This document shows positions 23,973 to 34,849 of a stretch of 64,000 nt of DNA, piece by piece. The stretch lies in contig WTPW01000876.1 in the NCBI GenBank assembly GCA_009809945.1, forward strand, positions 1 through 64,000. Reading direction: 5' to 3'. Position 1 is the first letter of the stretch; the number at the start of each line of letters is the position of its first letter. Position numbers and translations under genes: made by a program. This stretch comes from Gigaspora margarita. Its lineage: Eukaryota > Glomeromycota > Glomeromycetes > Diversisporales > Gigasporaceae. The notes beneath the pieces were generated by a model that saw nothing but the letters and a program-made list of their open reading frames with translations, made no database searches and was not told the origin of the DNA.

Positions 23973-25050
23973 TACTATCTTCCTCCTCTACAATCACCTT
24001 CTCTATAGTCACAACCTCTATATAATCACACAAAATTTAACTACTATTTTTTTATATAAAAATACTGTTATATAATCACAAATAGCTTATAATTACTATT
24101 ACATTTTTTAGAAGCTTTTTGAGAATATTTATTAGTAAATACTCTTATATAATCACAACATTATATATAAAAGTCCAAATTTTACTACTATAGATTCCCA
24201 AAAGTAAGCTATATTTTTGATAAAAGTTATGCAAAAAATTGTTTTTAGTAATCGCAAGTAGTTGCTACATAGTGAAGTCCATATTCTACTATGTAAATCA
24301 GTTATAATCATTTAAGTAAACTTGTTTAGAAGATCTAAATGCATATTCTTTAAAATTTTTATCAAGATTAGAGAAGTTTTTATTATTGACTTTTAATCTT
24401 TATATTCATCAAATATATTTTTTAAAAAACATCTAATTTTTTTATAGAGTGTAAAACTTAAAGTCAAATAATAAAAGTTTTCCAATTTGGATAAAAATTT
24501 CAAAATATATGTATTTTGATCTTTTGAATAAGTTTACTTAAGCAATTATTATCGATTTACATAGTAAAATTTGGACTTTACTGTGTAGTGACTATTATTG
24601 ATCATGGGGTAGCTTATTTTCAAATAAGTTTTTGGGTTTTTTGGTCAAAACAAAGAGGGCAGCTCATTTTTGAAAATTTACAGTAAATAAATTAATTAAT
24701 ACATTAAGAAAGCTGTTTAACATGGCAAATTACCCATATTCTGACAAACTTTTATTAATTTGTTTTTTTATTATATGTTGAACAAAAAAATAATTTATTT
24801 TTTTTGTCTAATGTAAAGTAAAGAAGTGAATTAATAAAAGTTTGTCCAAATTAAATGAAAATTTTAGGATATGTGTAATTTGTTATTCCAAACAACTTTA
24901 CTTAATGCATAAAAGTCATTTTACTTAAATTTACTTCTATATAATCACATAATATAAATCACTGTATTAGATGTGATTATATAGGTAATTACTATGTAAT
25001 CACCAATTTTGCTACAACAAACCGCATGATTATAGAGGAGTAAGACAGTA
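23973..25050. mobile_element. Nested TIR element, CTATAGTCACA family
   Basis: The ends TACTATCTTCCTCCTCTAC and the complement of GTAGAGGAG-type sequence (GATTATAGAGGAGTAAGACA) pair. CTATAGTCACAACCTCTATA just inside resembles the ends at 48775 and 50494. Pogo/Tc1-like. Confidence 0.65.
24193..24690. mobile_element. Innermost TIR element, AAATAAGCTACC family
   Basis: Ends TACTATAGATTCCCAAAAG and the complement of CATTTTTGAAAATTTACAGT. The inner text GTTGCTACATAGTGAAGTCC and CATTTAAGTAAACTTGTTTA also occurs in 46856-47176 and 48955-49809. Confidence 0.65.
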
Positions 25051-25286
25051 GTCATAAAGACAAAAATGCCTATATCTTACGATCTGCTAGGCTGATTTTA
25101 ATGTTTCAACTTCCATTATGCCCGTAATTATCGCCTCTACAACTTTTGTTATGCGCATGAGAGAGGTTTACTTAGTACAAAATCTATTTATCCTTGGGGA
25201 AACGCCAAATTCCAAAAAAGGCAAAAATTACATAGTAAATCCCCCGCAGTTTACTATGTTTTTTTACTGGTTCACATGCGGATCAC

Positions 25287-25400
25287 GATTAAATATTCTT
25301 TATACTTACTGGCTAAAATAGCACAAACATTAAATATTTATGAGCTTAAATGCTGATAAATAGACAAAGCGCTTTATACTTACTTCCTGATAATTAAAAC
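25287..25400. repeat. Satellite array, last partial units
   Basis: TTAAATATTCTTTATACTTA and TTTATACTTACTTCC continue the satellite for about one unit before it fades. Confidence 0.6.
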
Positions 25401-25451
25401 ATTGTAAGAAATTTTTAAGCAAAGACAAATATTATTAGAAACTAACTCACC

Positions 25452-25835
25452 TTTTTATCAATCTCCAATATTTCTCTTCATTTTGTTCCACACCAAATTC
25501 GTAAAGGTAACACATGGCAGCTTTCCAAATTCCCATGGAATTATCTACCTCAGCAGTCTTAAGATAATATGTAAACGCTTTATGCTTATCGATTTCAAAT
25601 ACCAATTCCTAAATAATAGCAATAACCAACTTGGTATATTCCATTGGAATCATTCATGTCTGCCGATTTTTGATAATATGTGAATGCCTTGTTTTTCATC
25701 CTTTTCAATTCCAATTCCATATTCGTAACAATATCCAAGCCAATAAATTCCGACAGGATCGTTCATATCTGCCAATTTTTGACAATTAGTGAAATTTCAT
25801 TCTTTCGTTAAAAGTTCTTCGTTTTCCATTTTAAC
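25452..25835 (-). pseudogene. Sel1-repeat protein fragment
   Basis: On the minus strand three consecutive Sel1-like (TPR-related) repeats can be read: MNDPVGIYWLGYCYEYGIGI, MNDSNGIYQVGYCYYLGIGI and NSMGIWKAAMCYLYEFG, each followed by a KAFTYY- or YW-type helix. The repeats are split among frames by single-base changes, for instance near 25690 and 25615, and an early stop follows MENEELLTKE. The 3' edge ends at a GTGAGT donor (about 25452), so at least one downstream exon existed. Sel1 repeats are adaptor repeats; in Glomeromycotina they often accompany kinase domains. The kinase at 13.4-14.8 kb lies downstream on the same strand, but the order and distance make them separate genes more likely than one. 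Confidence 0.75.
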
Positions 25836-27520
25836 TTATAAAAAATTAAAAAAAAAAAGGATAATCGCAATTTACCGACACTGTTTTTTATCATTTACAT
25901 TGGTTATACAATATAACTTTGGTGCAGTTCTGCATAGTAGGTTCAATCAGAATAAAATTTTGCGCACACTTTTTTAATGGATGTGCAACATGCCGAACAA
26001 AAAACTCCATATAAATAAATAGTTAAAATAATACAAGCGAGCAATTGCGCACAGTTTGTTTTATTCGCCACAATGAATAAAGTTATAAATTGTGCGGTAT
26101 GTATACATTATCCGACATGTCCTATGAGCACATTGGACGTTTTTCGTATATATTATTCGATCACTTTCTAATCAACTGATAACTCAATTTTCGATCACTC
26201 CATATTTAAAATACTCATTTTTTGGTTATTTTATTAGAAGCTTTATTTTTGCAAAGCTAAGTATTTATTAATTTACAGTTAATAATAATAACAGTTACAT
26301 TTATGAAATCTAATTTTCAAATTTATTTTTAGTTCATAACTTTGTGGAAGGATGTTGAATAATGATATTATTAACTATTATCACCATATACTGATAATAA
26401 GGATTTTAATAATCACAGCTATATCAACTCTCCATATACTTTATTAATTAAATATTCGATCTGATTAAAGGAAATTATAGTTTTCCTTATCAAGGTCATG
26501 AAGAGAAAATTCGATCGATATTAACAACAGCACAACAGTATAGTACATTTTTATCAACGGGAATATTACCAGATCAGATTAACAAAAGAAATTCTTAATG
26601 AGTTTAATTAATCGGGTTATTTGATTCCGTTCCGTAGCGTATGTACATAAGATAAGTTCATTGTCTCTTTCTGTATCAAAACTAAAAATTTATTGCAATA
26701 CACTTTTTTCAAGTAACCATAACGTAACCCAATCAGTCATTTAATGGAAAAAATATTAGATTATCTGAATCAGATTAATTGATTAGATACTCTTGCAGAT
26801 TCTGATCAGCTAAATCGTTTTCTGGATCGTGATTAGCTGGTCAATTACTCGATTGCGTTCATTTTTTCATAAACTCAACGATAAAATGAATTAACATATA
26901 TAGATTAATTATAATGGCAGTGAAAAAAATAAAGATCTATAGTATGAATTACAAAATTCATTCAGACCAAATCAAATCTTCTTCAGAAAGTAGTAAAAAA
27001 ATATCAAAAATCACAAGCAGAATTTTCGAAAATAATTAAAAAAAAGCAAATAAACTAACCTGCTCAATAGCGCGGATCATAAAAAGAAGACATAAAATCC
27101 ATGAAGCAAACAAATTCGGAAAATCATACTATCTTTTTTATTACCATAAGTAGCAAGGTATAACAGGTATAGACGCTCGTGCCAAAATTTAGAAGATGCG
27201 CACAGCCACAAGTTTATCAAAATGAATTACACAAAAAACGCTTTCATATGGCATTAAACAAACGCAAAATCTACCCAGAAACACGTGATGTTAATGCGCA
27301 TCCAGTGAACAATTTGAATACGCCATCCAATAAGATTCAAGATTTCGCACACAGATAGTTGCTTGTAAACCATACACTTCGTACTTCGTACTACGTTCCT
27401 GGTATTTATGAAAGTATAAAAAGAATAGAGAAGCTAAATTAATAAACTTTATCAAATTCGATTTTCATATAATTCGAGTAAATTCCGTCTTTTAAATTGA
27501 AAAGTTCATTTTTTTGATAA
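25836..27520. other. Intergenic, no gene recognised
   Basis: A/T-rich. A short open stretch near 26470-26600 (GNYSFPYQGHEEKIRSILTT) has ordinary protein character and may be a gene relic, but I do not recognise it and no start or splice sites support it. Confidence 0.4.
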
Positions 27521-27613
27521 AGTCCACTTGCGTATTCTTGGTATCTTGCATTTAATTAAATCTCGCCAAAATCGAACGTCTCGAGTAGAGCCTTCCTATT
27601 TTTTCCGCCGTTA

Positions 27614-27637
27614 ACAACGTACGTACGTACGTACGTA
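27614..27637. repeat. (ACGT)n tract upstream of the 28.0 kb gene
   Basis: ACGTACGTACGTACGTACGT directly after GTTAACA. The GTTAACAACGT word is also present upstream of the paralogues at 37674 (about 37518) and 40413 (about 40297), where the tract is not expanded. Confidence 0.7.
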
Positions 27638-28001
27638 TTTGTGTACAAGTTCTAATTCCACAAACCTGATAATGATAAATATGTTGATCACGTATTAAAA
27701 AATAGTTCACCGCGTTAATCTTATTTACCACCACAAAATGTTTTTTTCTTCTACTAGCGTTAGGGATTGTATACACGCATACTACTGTATCAGCTACGCA
27801 GAGAAAAAACGTCAATACCTACGTACATATTGATCCGTTAAATACTATTTGTATGATGACGAATGACGATTATTTTATCATTTGTTTTTGATTTTTATTT
27901 TTTAGTTTTTTAAAAAAAAAATAAACTGTTAACTGATATTCTGTCTGTAGAAATCATTCTTCAACAACATTGCAAAGACTCATTAAAAATAATAACACAT
28001 T

Positions 28002-28517
28002 ATGGTAAATGCAAACGAATGGTTAAATTCAAAAATTCCGTTAGATCAAAGAACACGAGTAACACATCTTCATATCTACAAAGAATGTCAAAGTGGTCAT
28101 GTTACACATCAAGATGGTTGTAATTATTGTAATGGTAAAATCCCAAGTCAATATTCCGGTCCTCAACATTATCGATTTTATAGTACTGTTTTGGAAGGAG
28201 AGTTAGATCTTAATGATTTTATTAATTTGCGGCAACTATATATCATCAGTACTGGACAGGATCAGGACCAGCAACAACAATTAACTGATTTAAGAATCGA
28301 TAAATGTAATAAGCTAACTGATCTACAGATTTCTAATAATCCTATTTCCAATATAACGATTGAAGAGCCTAAACGACTAGAAAGTCAAGTAGAAAAATCA
28401 AATAGTATTAAGAGTTCTAATCTTGATGATATAAAATTAGCGACCAAGAAAATGAAAAAGGAAAATTTGGAGAATCAAGTAATTCTTATTAAAAATAAAT
28501 TGGGGTTCTTACCTTGA
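28002..28517 (+). CDS. MVNANEWL-family protein, C-terminally truncated
   Basis: 171 residues. The head MVNANEWLNSKIP, the motif CQSGHVTHQDGCNYC and LEGELDLNDFINLRQL match the 8215 and 37674 genes, as does the start context. The leucine-rich part follows (LTDLRIDKCNKLTDLQI). The frame ends early, after ENQVILIKNKLGFLP. Full-length relatives continue about 75 residues with the helical KxxLTEDCQLxLETLLEAQ region, absent here. The 3' flank soon resembles the 3' UTR of the 8215 gene (TTTGGAGATATGAATCAGAA), so a deletion of about 0.3 kb probably removed the C terminus. Without the coiled-coil part the product may not be functional; it could equally be a pseudogene. Confidence 0.6.
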   Translation: MVNANEWLNSKIPLDQRTRVTHLHIYKECQSGHVTHQDGCNYCNGKIPSQYSGPQHYRFYSTVLEGELDLNDFINLRQLYIISTGQDQDQQQQLTDLRIDKCNKLTDLQISNNPISNITIEEPKRLESQVEKSNSIKSSNLDDIKLATKKMKKENLENQVILIKNKLGFLP

Positions 28518-29344
28518 AAACGACTTTACTAGCCATAAAGTCATTTTCAAAGCAAAGACTCCAATTGAATGAAAATTGCCAATTTTCTCTGTTATGTTTT
28601 AAGGAGATGAACACATACTTGATTTTTTCATGAAAATGATCTATTTTGGAGATATGAATCAGAATAATATGTTTATTAAAAATGTAATCTTTTTCGAATA
28701 TTTACATAGTATTTAGTTTTCTTCTTAAATTTTTATCTTGTTATTATTTAGTTATTTGTCTTTATATTCTTTATATTTCGTTATTTTGGTAATATTTTCA
28801 TACAATTATTTAAAATAAAATTTAAAGAATCACTTTACAAAATTTAAACGCCTACATGAGTATCAAATCCATGTTTTAGGTAGATACCAAACTTTTATCG
28901 GTCATATTAATTAGAGATTGGGATCGATGAATTTTGAGCATCATTTTTTCATAAGTTCTGAGTTTCCTGAGCATCAATAAATTTTCTTTTTTTCCAACTT
29001 ATAAATCAAGTTTATCTATTAAAAATCAAAATCAGATTATTAAATTGTCTATTGTTCTGGGATTTTCTGGGTATTTTCCGCATGTTACAAAATAAAGCTG
29101 AATAAGTTTTTGAATGTGTTATCGTATCTAGTGATTTGAACCGATTGATCTATAATAATCGAACGAAATTCGGTTAACCAATTGAGTAAATTTCTTACAG
29201 ATATTCTCATAAATTCTGGACAACTGTTAAAAATTGAACGATGATTAGGATTCGCTTCAATTAACAGTAATTAACCTTAGCGCTATAATATAATAAAAAC
29301 CATGAATTGAATGACTTATTTAAGTACACTGATTATATGTTATA
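28518..29344. other. 3' flank and intergenic
   Basis: The first 200 bases are related to the 3' flank of the 8.2 kb gene. The remainder is A/T-rich with no feature that I can define. Confidence 0.45.
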
Positions 29345-29800
29345 TACAGTCGACACTGATATACAGTACCGAACTTGCCTATACCGAAATGGGATATAAC
29401 GAACCAGATCGGGTAGAAGGGATTTTATAATGATTTAGGCTGGCTATAACTCAAAATAGTAAATTTTTATATAACGCATACGAACTCTTTTTTTATCAGC
29501 CAGGACTATATATACATGTTTCGATATAACGAACTATCATATGGCTTTGCGAATATTCCGAAATATTCCAAAAAGAAAATGAATGAAATCAAAAGTCGAG
29601 CAATGAATGAATGCAAAAGATGAGAAAAATCGAAGCAAAAATTTGTATAAAATTCCGAGAAATTCACGAAATAAACCCAGTTTTGTGCATAAACGTATTG
29701 GTTAGCCTGTTAACTCTATATACCGAACTGTTCGGTATAGGGAAAGTAAAATTATATAACAGATAACGAATTTACTTCATACCGAACAAATTCTTCCAGA
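29345..29800. mobile_element. Pogo/Tc1-type remnant (CAGTCGAC end, GATATAACGAA words)
   Basis: Starts TACAGTCGACACTGATATAC and repeats ATACCGAA and GATATAACGAAC words. The right side has GTTCGGTATAGGG and CATACCGAACAAATTC in inverse sense. No intact right terminus or transposase frame is visible. Confidence 0.4.
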
Positions 29801-29831
29801 ATCTCTAGTAATCATAATAGTGCAAAAATGG

Positions 29832-30067
29832 TATAAGGCCATGCAAATTAAATTAGTTGATTCTCGTCACATAGAACAAACAAAATAGGACCCGGCCGGC
29901 CGGCAAAAATGTTATATTTAAAAAATTTTTTAATATAAAAAATTTTTATAAATTTTTTTTTCATACAAGAATAAAAAAAATTTTATATAGAAAAAAATTT
30001 TAACTTCTCTAAAAAAATGACCCGGCCGGGTGACGAGAATCAATTTATTAGTTTGCGTGGCCTAATA
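29832..30067. mobile_element. MITE with CCGGCCGG cores
   Basis: The TIRs of about 38 bp contain GTTGATTCTCGTCAC and the complement of GTGACGAGAATCAATTT. GGACCCGGCCGGCCGG lies just inside the left end and GACCCGGCCGGG just inside the right end, enclosing A/T-only sequence. The extreme C+G words stand out in this genome. Confidence 0.8.
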
Positions 30068-31560
30068 TAATTTTATATGTAACCATTTTTTTTTAAAAAA
30101 AAAAAAAAATCAATAATATGAATCGTGATATTACATAGATTTGTTTAAGTATCATAAAGTTAATATAGAGTATCTTTTATTATTCTATGTGGTTTATTAA
30201 ATGGCATCGAAGACTTCACATGCAAAAAAAAATAATAAGTGTAAGTTCAGCAGTTTTTAATTGCTTATTTGAATAAGAAATTAATACATTATTAAATTAG
30301 CGTATATAAAAGAAATTGATAAGAGGCATTTAGATTATTTTAAGTACTTTGACGAATTTTTTGCACTTACTGGATAAATAACAAAAATTTTATAGTTTAT
30401 TTTTAACACATCAAATAATAAATTATTGGAAATCCAAATTTGGTACCACTCTTTTCATAAATAATCATTTCAATTAATTTACAGACCAGATTATTTTCTG
30501 GGCAATTTTTTTTAATACACAATTTATTTACCAGCAACTTATTTTACATTCGATTGTAAATTTTCGATTTTCAGTTTACAGAGTAAGTACGTTTATAAAT
30601 ACAATCAAAAATTACGATAAATTAAAACTTGATTGGAAATTAGTGCTTGAACAGACATCTTTATCGTTATTACCAGTTAATGATTATTGAATATATTTTC
30701 ACAAGACTAAAGTAAAAAAAATAAAAAAAATAAAAAAAGTGATTCCAAATTCGGTTTTTGCCCTTTCAGACTTTGCTACAAATCAACAGAAAAAAAAAAC
30801 ATCAACTCCAACAATTTCATTTTCTGTTACTTTTTTCAGACTTTACAAACTTTAATATGTTACAACAAAATATCCAACTCACCCTTTTTCTTAATTCTAC
30901 AGCGACAGATAAACAAAATATTGAATATGAAACTTAACTTTTTTTTTATTTGCGGCAAAAATTTTAACGCAATCAAATAAGATAATAATCTGTCATGTTG
31001 TAGCGATTTTGAAGATAAAAAGAGTGAGATACTTGAACTATTGTTTTTTTCCAAGTCAATTAATGAAAATTTTCGGCAAATAGACGCAACTCTGAAAAAA
31101 AAGATATTTGTACTTCCATTTCTGGTTAATTGGAATGCTATTTATCAGTCAAACAAATTTAATATTTTAAAGTAATTTTTCACTAAGCTTGTGTAGATTA
31201 TATTCCCTATGAGACGTGAAAAGCTAATAAACAAACTTGAAATTTTCATGCCATATTTTAATACTAATAGTTGAATCCACCTGAATCCACCCACCTTTAT
31301 ATTCAATTTACCTAACGAAAGACATACTATATATGAAAATAAGTAAATATAGAATACAAAACTACTAGAACGATAAAATTCAACTTGTTAAGCGAACGTG
31401 AAAGGATAAGGATAAAAGTTAAAAAGTATCGATTTAGCAAAGGTAGACTTGGTAAAATATATATATTTATTGATTTATACCATATTTTATTTTATATTTT
31501 GCATAAAATTTTTTTTAAAAAAGTCTAAATAACAAGTTTAACCAACAATATTTATCATGT
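30068..31560. other. Intergenic, no gene recognised
   Basis: A/T-rich, with several A runs. The 64-residue minus-strand frame near 30.9-31.05 kb is serine/leucine-rich, low-complexity and unsupported. Confidence 0.45.
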
Positions 31561-31771
31561 TTACCGTATTTTCGCGAAATAACGCCTACCTGCGCGTTGT
31601 TTTGGGCATATGCGCGTCAATTAGAGTACGCGTATGGGCGTTATTGCGAGACAAAGATTGATATTTTAATAATCCTGTTTTCTAAATAACGAACATATGT
31701 ATCATATATAAGTAGCTGTGCAAAAAGAAAACCGATACTTATATCACAGATACTGTATATATGGGTGCGCG

Positions 31772-32643
31772 CAGGGCCACGGAAAATTTTGGAAATAAAA
31801 TTTTCCAAAATTTTCCAAATTTTTGCAAGATTTCCAAAATTTTGCGGTTTACCCAAATTTTTCCAAATTTTTGCCGATTTTTTGGGGTTACACGTGATCT
31901 AACCAATAAAAATAGGTCTTTATACATGTGATCTGACTAATAAAAAATGGTCGATCTTTCACTCTTAAGTTTACTATTATTAATCTTAATCTAACCGAAA
32001 AAATGCACCTAAATTTCATATTATATACAAATCAATTTTTAACATCAGTACATTTTTTTAATAGCGTGTTTCAAACAGCTTTTGCTGCAGCACACAACAA
32101 ATTTGATCATTTTCTTCGCCATCCGTTTCGCCCTCTTTTTTGTTGTAGTACAAATTTTTGATCCTCGTTTTATTAAGTTGACGACTAATAGTCATAATAT
32201 TCAGAATTATTTGACACAAATTCCCGAATTAAATAATACTTCGGATGCTTTATTATATGAATGGGGTCTTTACTGTAATATAGATTTGACATTAGTTGAA
32301 TTTAATAATTTAGATGAATTTTGGGAAAAAATGTCTTCTTCTCTTCCGATTTTAAGCAATATTGCCTTGCTTTATATTTGGTTACCTATTTCTTCCTGTG
32401 CAGTTGAGAAAAGTTTTTCTGTTTACAATAATCTTTTAGAAGATGATAGACAAAGTTTAAGCGAAGATTCATTAAAAATGTTAAATATGTTGTGCTTCAA
32501 TCAACGCAAATAATAAATTATAATAGAAAAANTTTTTTTGCNATATCCAAATTTTTCCAAATTTTTATCCAAATTTATCCAAATATTTGCTGATATCGAA
32601 ATAAAAATCCGCGATTTGATATCCAAATTTTTCCGTGGCCCTG
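31772..32643. mobile_element. hAT element, internally reduced, with 8-bp target duplication
   Basis: Begins CAGGGCCACGGAAAATTTT and ends TTTTTCCGTGGCCCTG. CAGGG termini are typical of hAT elements. GGTGCGCG flanks both sides (31764-31771 and 32644-32651). The sub-terminal regions are rich in TTTTCCAAATTT words in both orientations, which are possible transposase-binding repeats. Two bases near the right end are unresolved (32532 and 32542). Confidence 0.92.
32150..32513 (+). pseudogene. hAT transposase C-terminal dimerisation fragment
   Basis: The last 120 residues of a hAT transposase can be read (FDPRFIKL; DEFWEKMSSSLPILSNIALL; LPISSCAVEKSFSVYNNLL; SLKMLNMLCFN). The hAT dimerisation pattern W-x-LA-x6-P-x-SS-x2-E-x-x-FS is clear. 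The Cys in SSCAVEKSFS is a common variant. The N-terminal zinc finger and catalytic core are missing, so the element is non-autonomous; the open frame extends upstream (from 32082) without similarity that I recognise. It lies inside the CAGGG-ended element on its plus strand. Confidence 0.88.
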
Positions 32644-32756
32644 GGTGCGCGTTATTTAGGGACGCGCATGGGCGTTATTTTGACCTCGCATACCATTTTA
32701 GGGGGGCGCAATTTTCTAAACAACGCCCATGTCCGTTATTTCGCGAAAATACGGTA

Positions 32757-33360
32757 TATTAAGATACATACGATGTATTTACTATATAGTATATATTGTA
32801 CCGAATTATTGTATTTATTAATGGATGATGTTAAAAAGATCATATGAAATAAGATGCTTGGATTTGGTAATTTGATAAAGTCAAGTATAATATAAAAGTT
32901 AATTGGATTAACGAGTAAATAATTAATAAATATATATCTAGACAAATTTATGGCACTTATTTTAAACTAATTTATTCGCTTTCATTATCGTTATCATCGT
33001 CTCTTTTTTTTTAATTTTTAAATCTTATGATTCGATTGACTATTTATAATGTGACAAATACATGAACATTTGTGTTCATCCGATGTCTTGTCCGGAATAT
33101 TATGATCAATGAAATATAATTGATTAAAGTATTATTAATTAATCAAATCCATAGTTCTGTTGCGCGTCGATCTTGACACATTAAAACTTAAGATTTTCTA
33201 TAACCCGTGATCACGACAAAATTTAATACCATTACAAAGCTCAGACCTAATACAAAAATGAATCTCATCCCCTAACAGTAATTTATTTTAATTCAATTTA
33301 ATTTGTTACCAAAATATATATAAAATAGTAAAAAAAATTTAGCGTTAAAAAAAATAAATA
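32757..33360. other. Intergenic, no gene recognised
   Basis: A/T-rich with no repeat or coding signal that I can define. Confidence 0.45.
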
Positions 33361-33361
33361 A

Positions 33362-33402
<41 letters not shown>
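33361..33402. repeat. Poly-A tract, about 40 bp
   Basis: A run of A, broken only at its edges, directly left of a pogo-like MITE. Confidence 0.9.
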
Positions 33403-33403
<1 letters not shown>

Positions 33404-33411
33404 AAAACAAA

Positions 33412-33572
33412 ACAATCGACTCTGAATATAACGAATCTTTCCACAATAAACTCAAAATTTTTAAATTTTATAATGATTCGGTATAAAAAGAGTTATATAA
33501 TTTCTTAATAAAACAGTAATTCTCCATAACGAAAAAAAAAGTTTTTCCGGAACCTTCAGTTGACTGTACCAT
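33412..33572. mobile_element. Pogo-like MITE remnant (ATCGACTCT ... AGTTGACTGTA)
   Basis: The left end reads AATCGACTCTGAATATAACG and the right end CTTCAGTTGACTGTACC, which pair loosely. The body aligns with 9425-9560 (AAATTTTATAATGATTCGGT; TTCTTAATAAAACAGTAATT). A further isolated CAGTCGACCTTTCTATGAC is at 34153. Confidence 0.5.
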
Positions 33573-33959
33573 GTTTTGGGCAGTATATTGAAATACTAGT
33601 CAACTACAAAATTGAAGCATCTCTCGCGATAGTCGAATATAGGCTTCCAACACCATATGCAATACATTTCACGATTTTAACTTAACACCCTTGTGTCTAT
33701 CTTGAATCCACTTGTCCATAAGTAAATTATGGGTAAATTACGTTATCTCATTCAAATCTTGTTTTACTTTTCTGTCCATTATTTGATTCAATTTGTCACC
33801 CATCATCATTGACTTTCTAAAACACTTACACTCCATCCCTTAAGCTTCGTAATTATGAAGGATTTGTGGAAGTGTTCCTTCGTAATATTTAAATTCGCAG
33901 AAATTTATCAATACAGTAGTTAAAGGACTTATATAAAATGCCTGTTTCTAACGATCTAA

Positions 33960-33990
33960 GTACGTACGTACGTACGCACGTACGCACGTA
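33960..33990. repeat. (ACGT)n tract
   Basis: GTACGTACGTACGTACGCAC followed by GTACGCACGTA; interrupted by C for T in places. Confidence 0.7.
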
Positions 33991-34427
33991 TTAAGGATTG
34001 ATCCGGCTTGTATATTTAACTATAGCGCTCATGGAAGTTATTTTGAAAATCGAATCCTTCAAAAATACTTACATGTCTCGAATTAGGGACATGAGCGTTT
34101 CGAATTAATGCGCATCTTAATGTAGCATAATCATTGTTGGAAAAATGATACACAGTCGACCTTTCTATGACATGCACTTTCTATAAGCGCACTTCACATG
34201 CACTTTCTATAAGTGACATCATTTGATCCGCCTAACGTAATATAAAATTATAAGTAGATTATATTCTATAGCGTGCATTCCGTAAATTAATAACAGCAAG
34301 ACCGGATGAGTCTATGCAAATGAACGTGAAAATACAAAATAAATTCCAAAAAGCCCTCAATTTTAAACCGAAATGAAATTAGTAGAATGAAGCGAAAAAG
34401 AAAATGGAGCATTTAATTATTTTATGA

Positions 34428-34446
34428 TACGTACGTACGTACGTAT
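34428..34446. repeat. (ACGT)n tract upstream of the unit A gene relic
   Basis: TACGTACGTACGTACGTATG-like tract, about 0.4 kb before the pseudogene; absent at the matching place in units B and C. Confidence 0.7.
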
Positions 34447-34849
34447 GTCAAGAAATTCCAATACATAGACTAAGGAAATTAAATTAGTACTTCACCGTTT
34501 CACAGTCCTAAGCCTCCCTTACTATGAAAAAAATTTTCACTTTTATTTCACATGATAGAATAGATGATAATAGATAAAATAGGGAAAATAGAATTAATAT
34601 AATTTATAAAATTCGGGTTTCAAATAGTTCGAATTAGATCCTTCTTTACCTTGGAATATAAATCTGCAATGACTTTATTATTATAATGTGATTTCTGGAT
34701 AAACAAGATGTTGATAACAATACTTTATTTAGAAAGAGTTCACCGCATTAATCGCGCTTACTATCGCAAAAGATTCCTTCACTAGTGTTAGCCCATTGCT
34801 TACACAAATACTACGTGGAGAAAAGCGACAATACTTAAATACAATTTAA

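Larger units (their letters stand above)
23424..25286. mobile_element. 1.9 kb nested TIR element (GTGATC ends), in the satellite
   Basis: The outer ends are GTGATCTTCTAGTGAACCAG and the complement of CTGGTTCACATGCGGATCAC. The arms pair imperfectly for about 500 bp (for example GTAAGATATAGGTGTATTTG with CAAAAATGCCTATATCTTAC). Inside are a second TIR element (23973-25050) and, within that, a third (24193-24690). The end sequence resembles that of 42133-44611. No coding capacity; the frame at the right end lies in the TIR. Confidence 0.8.
31562..32756. mobile_element. TIR element with TACCGTATTTTCGCG ends, host of a hAT insertion
   Basis: The ends TACCGTATTTTCGCGAAAT and its complement are near-perfect TIRs. 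Inside each end are repeats of GCGCATGGGCGTTATT. Removing the nested hAT element (31772-32643) and one copy of its duplication leaves about 0.3 kb, a MITE-sized element. Confidence 0.85.

Noticed and set aside
25118..25321. 67-residue frame as a gene
   Set aside because: It lies in the right TIR of 23424-25286, runs into the satellite and lacks any family motif.
13443..25835. One giant minus-strand gene joining the Sel1 fragment and the kinase across the satellite
   Set aside because: Sel1 parts normally follow, not precede, the kinase in this family, and both parts are frameshifted. Kept only as a minor possibility in the satellite finding.
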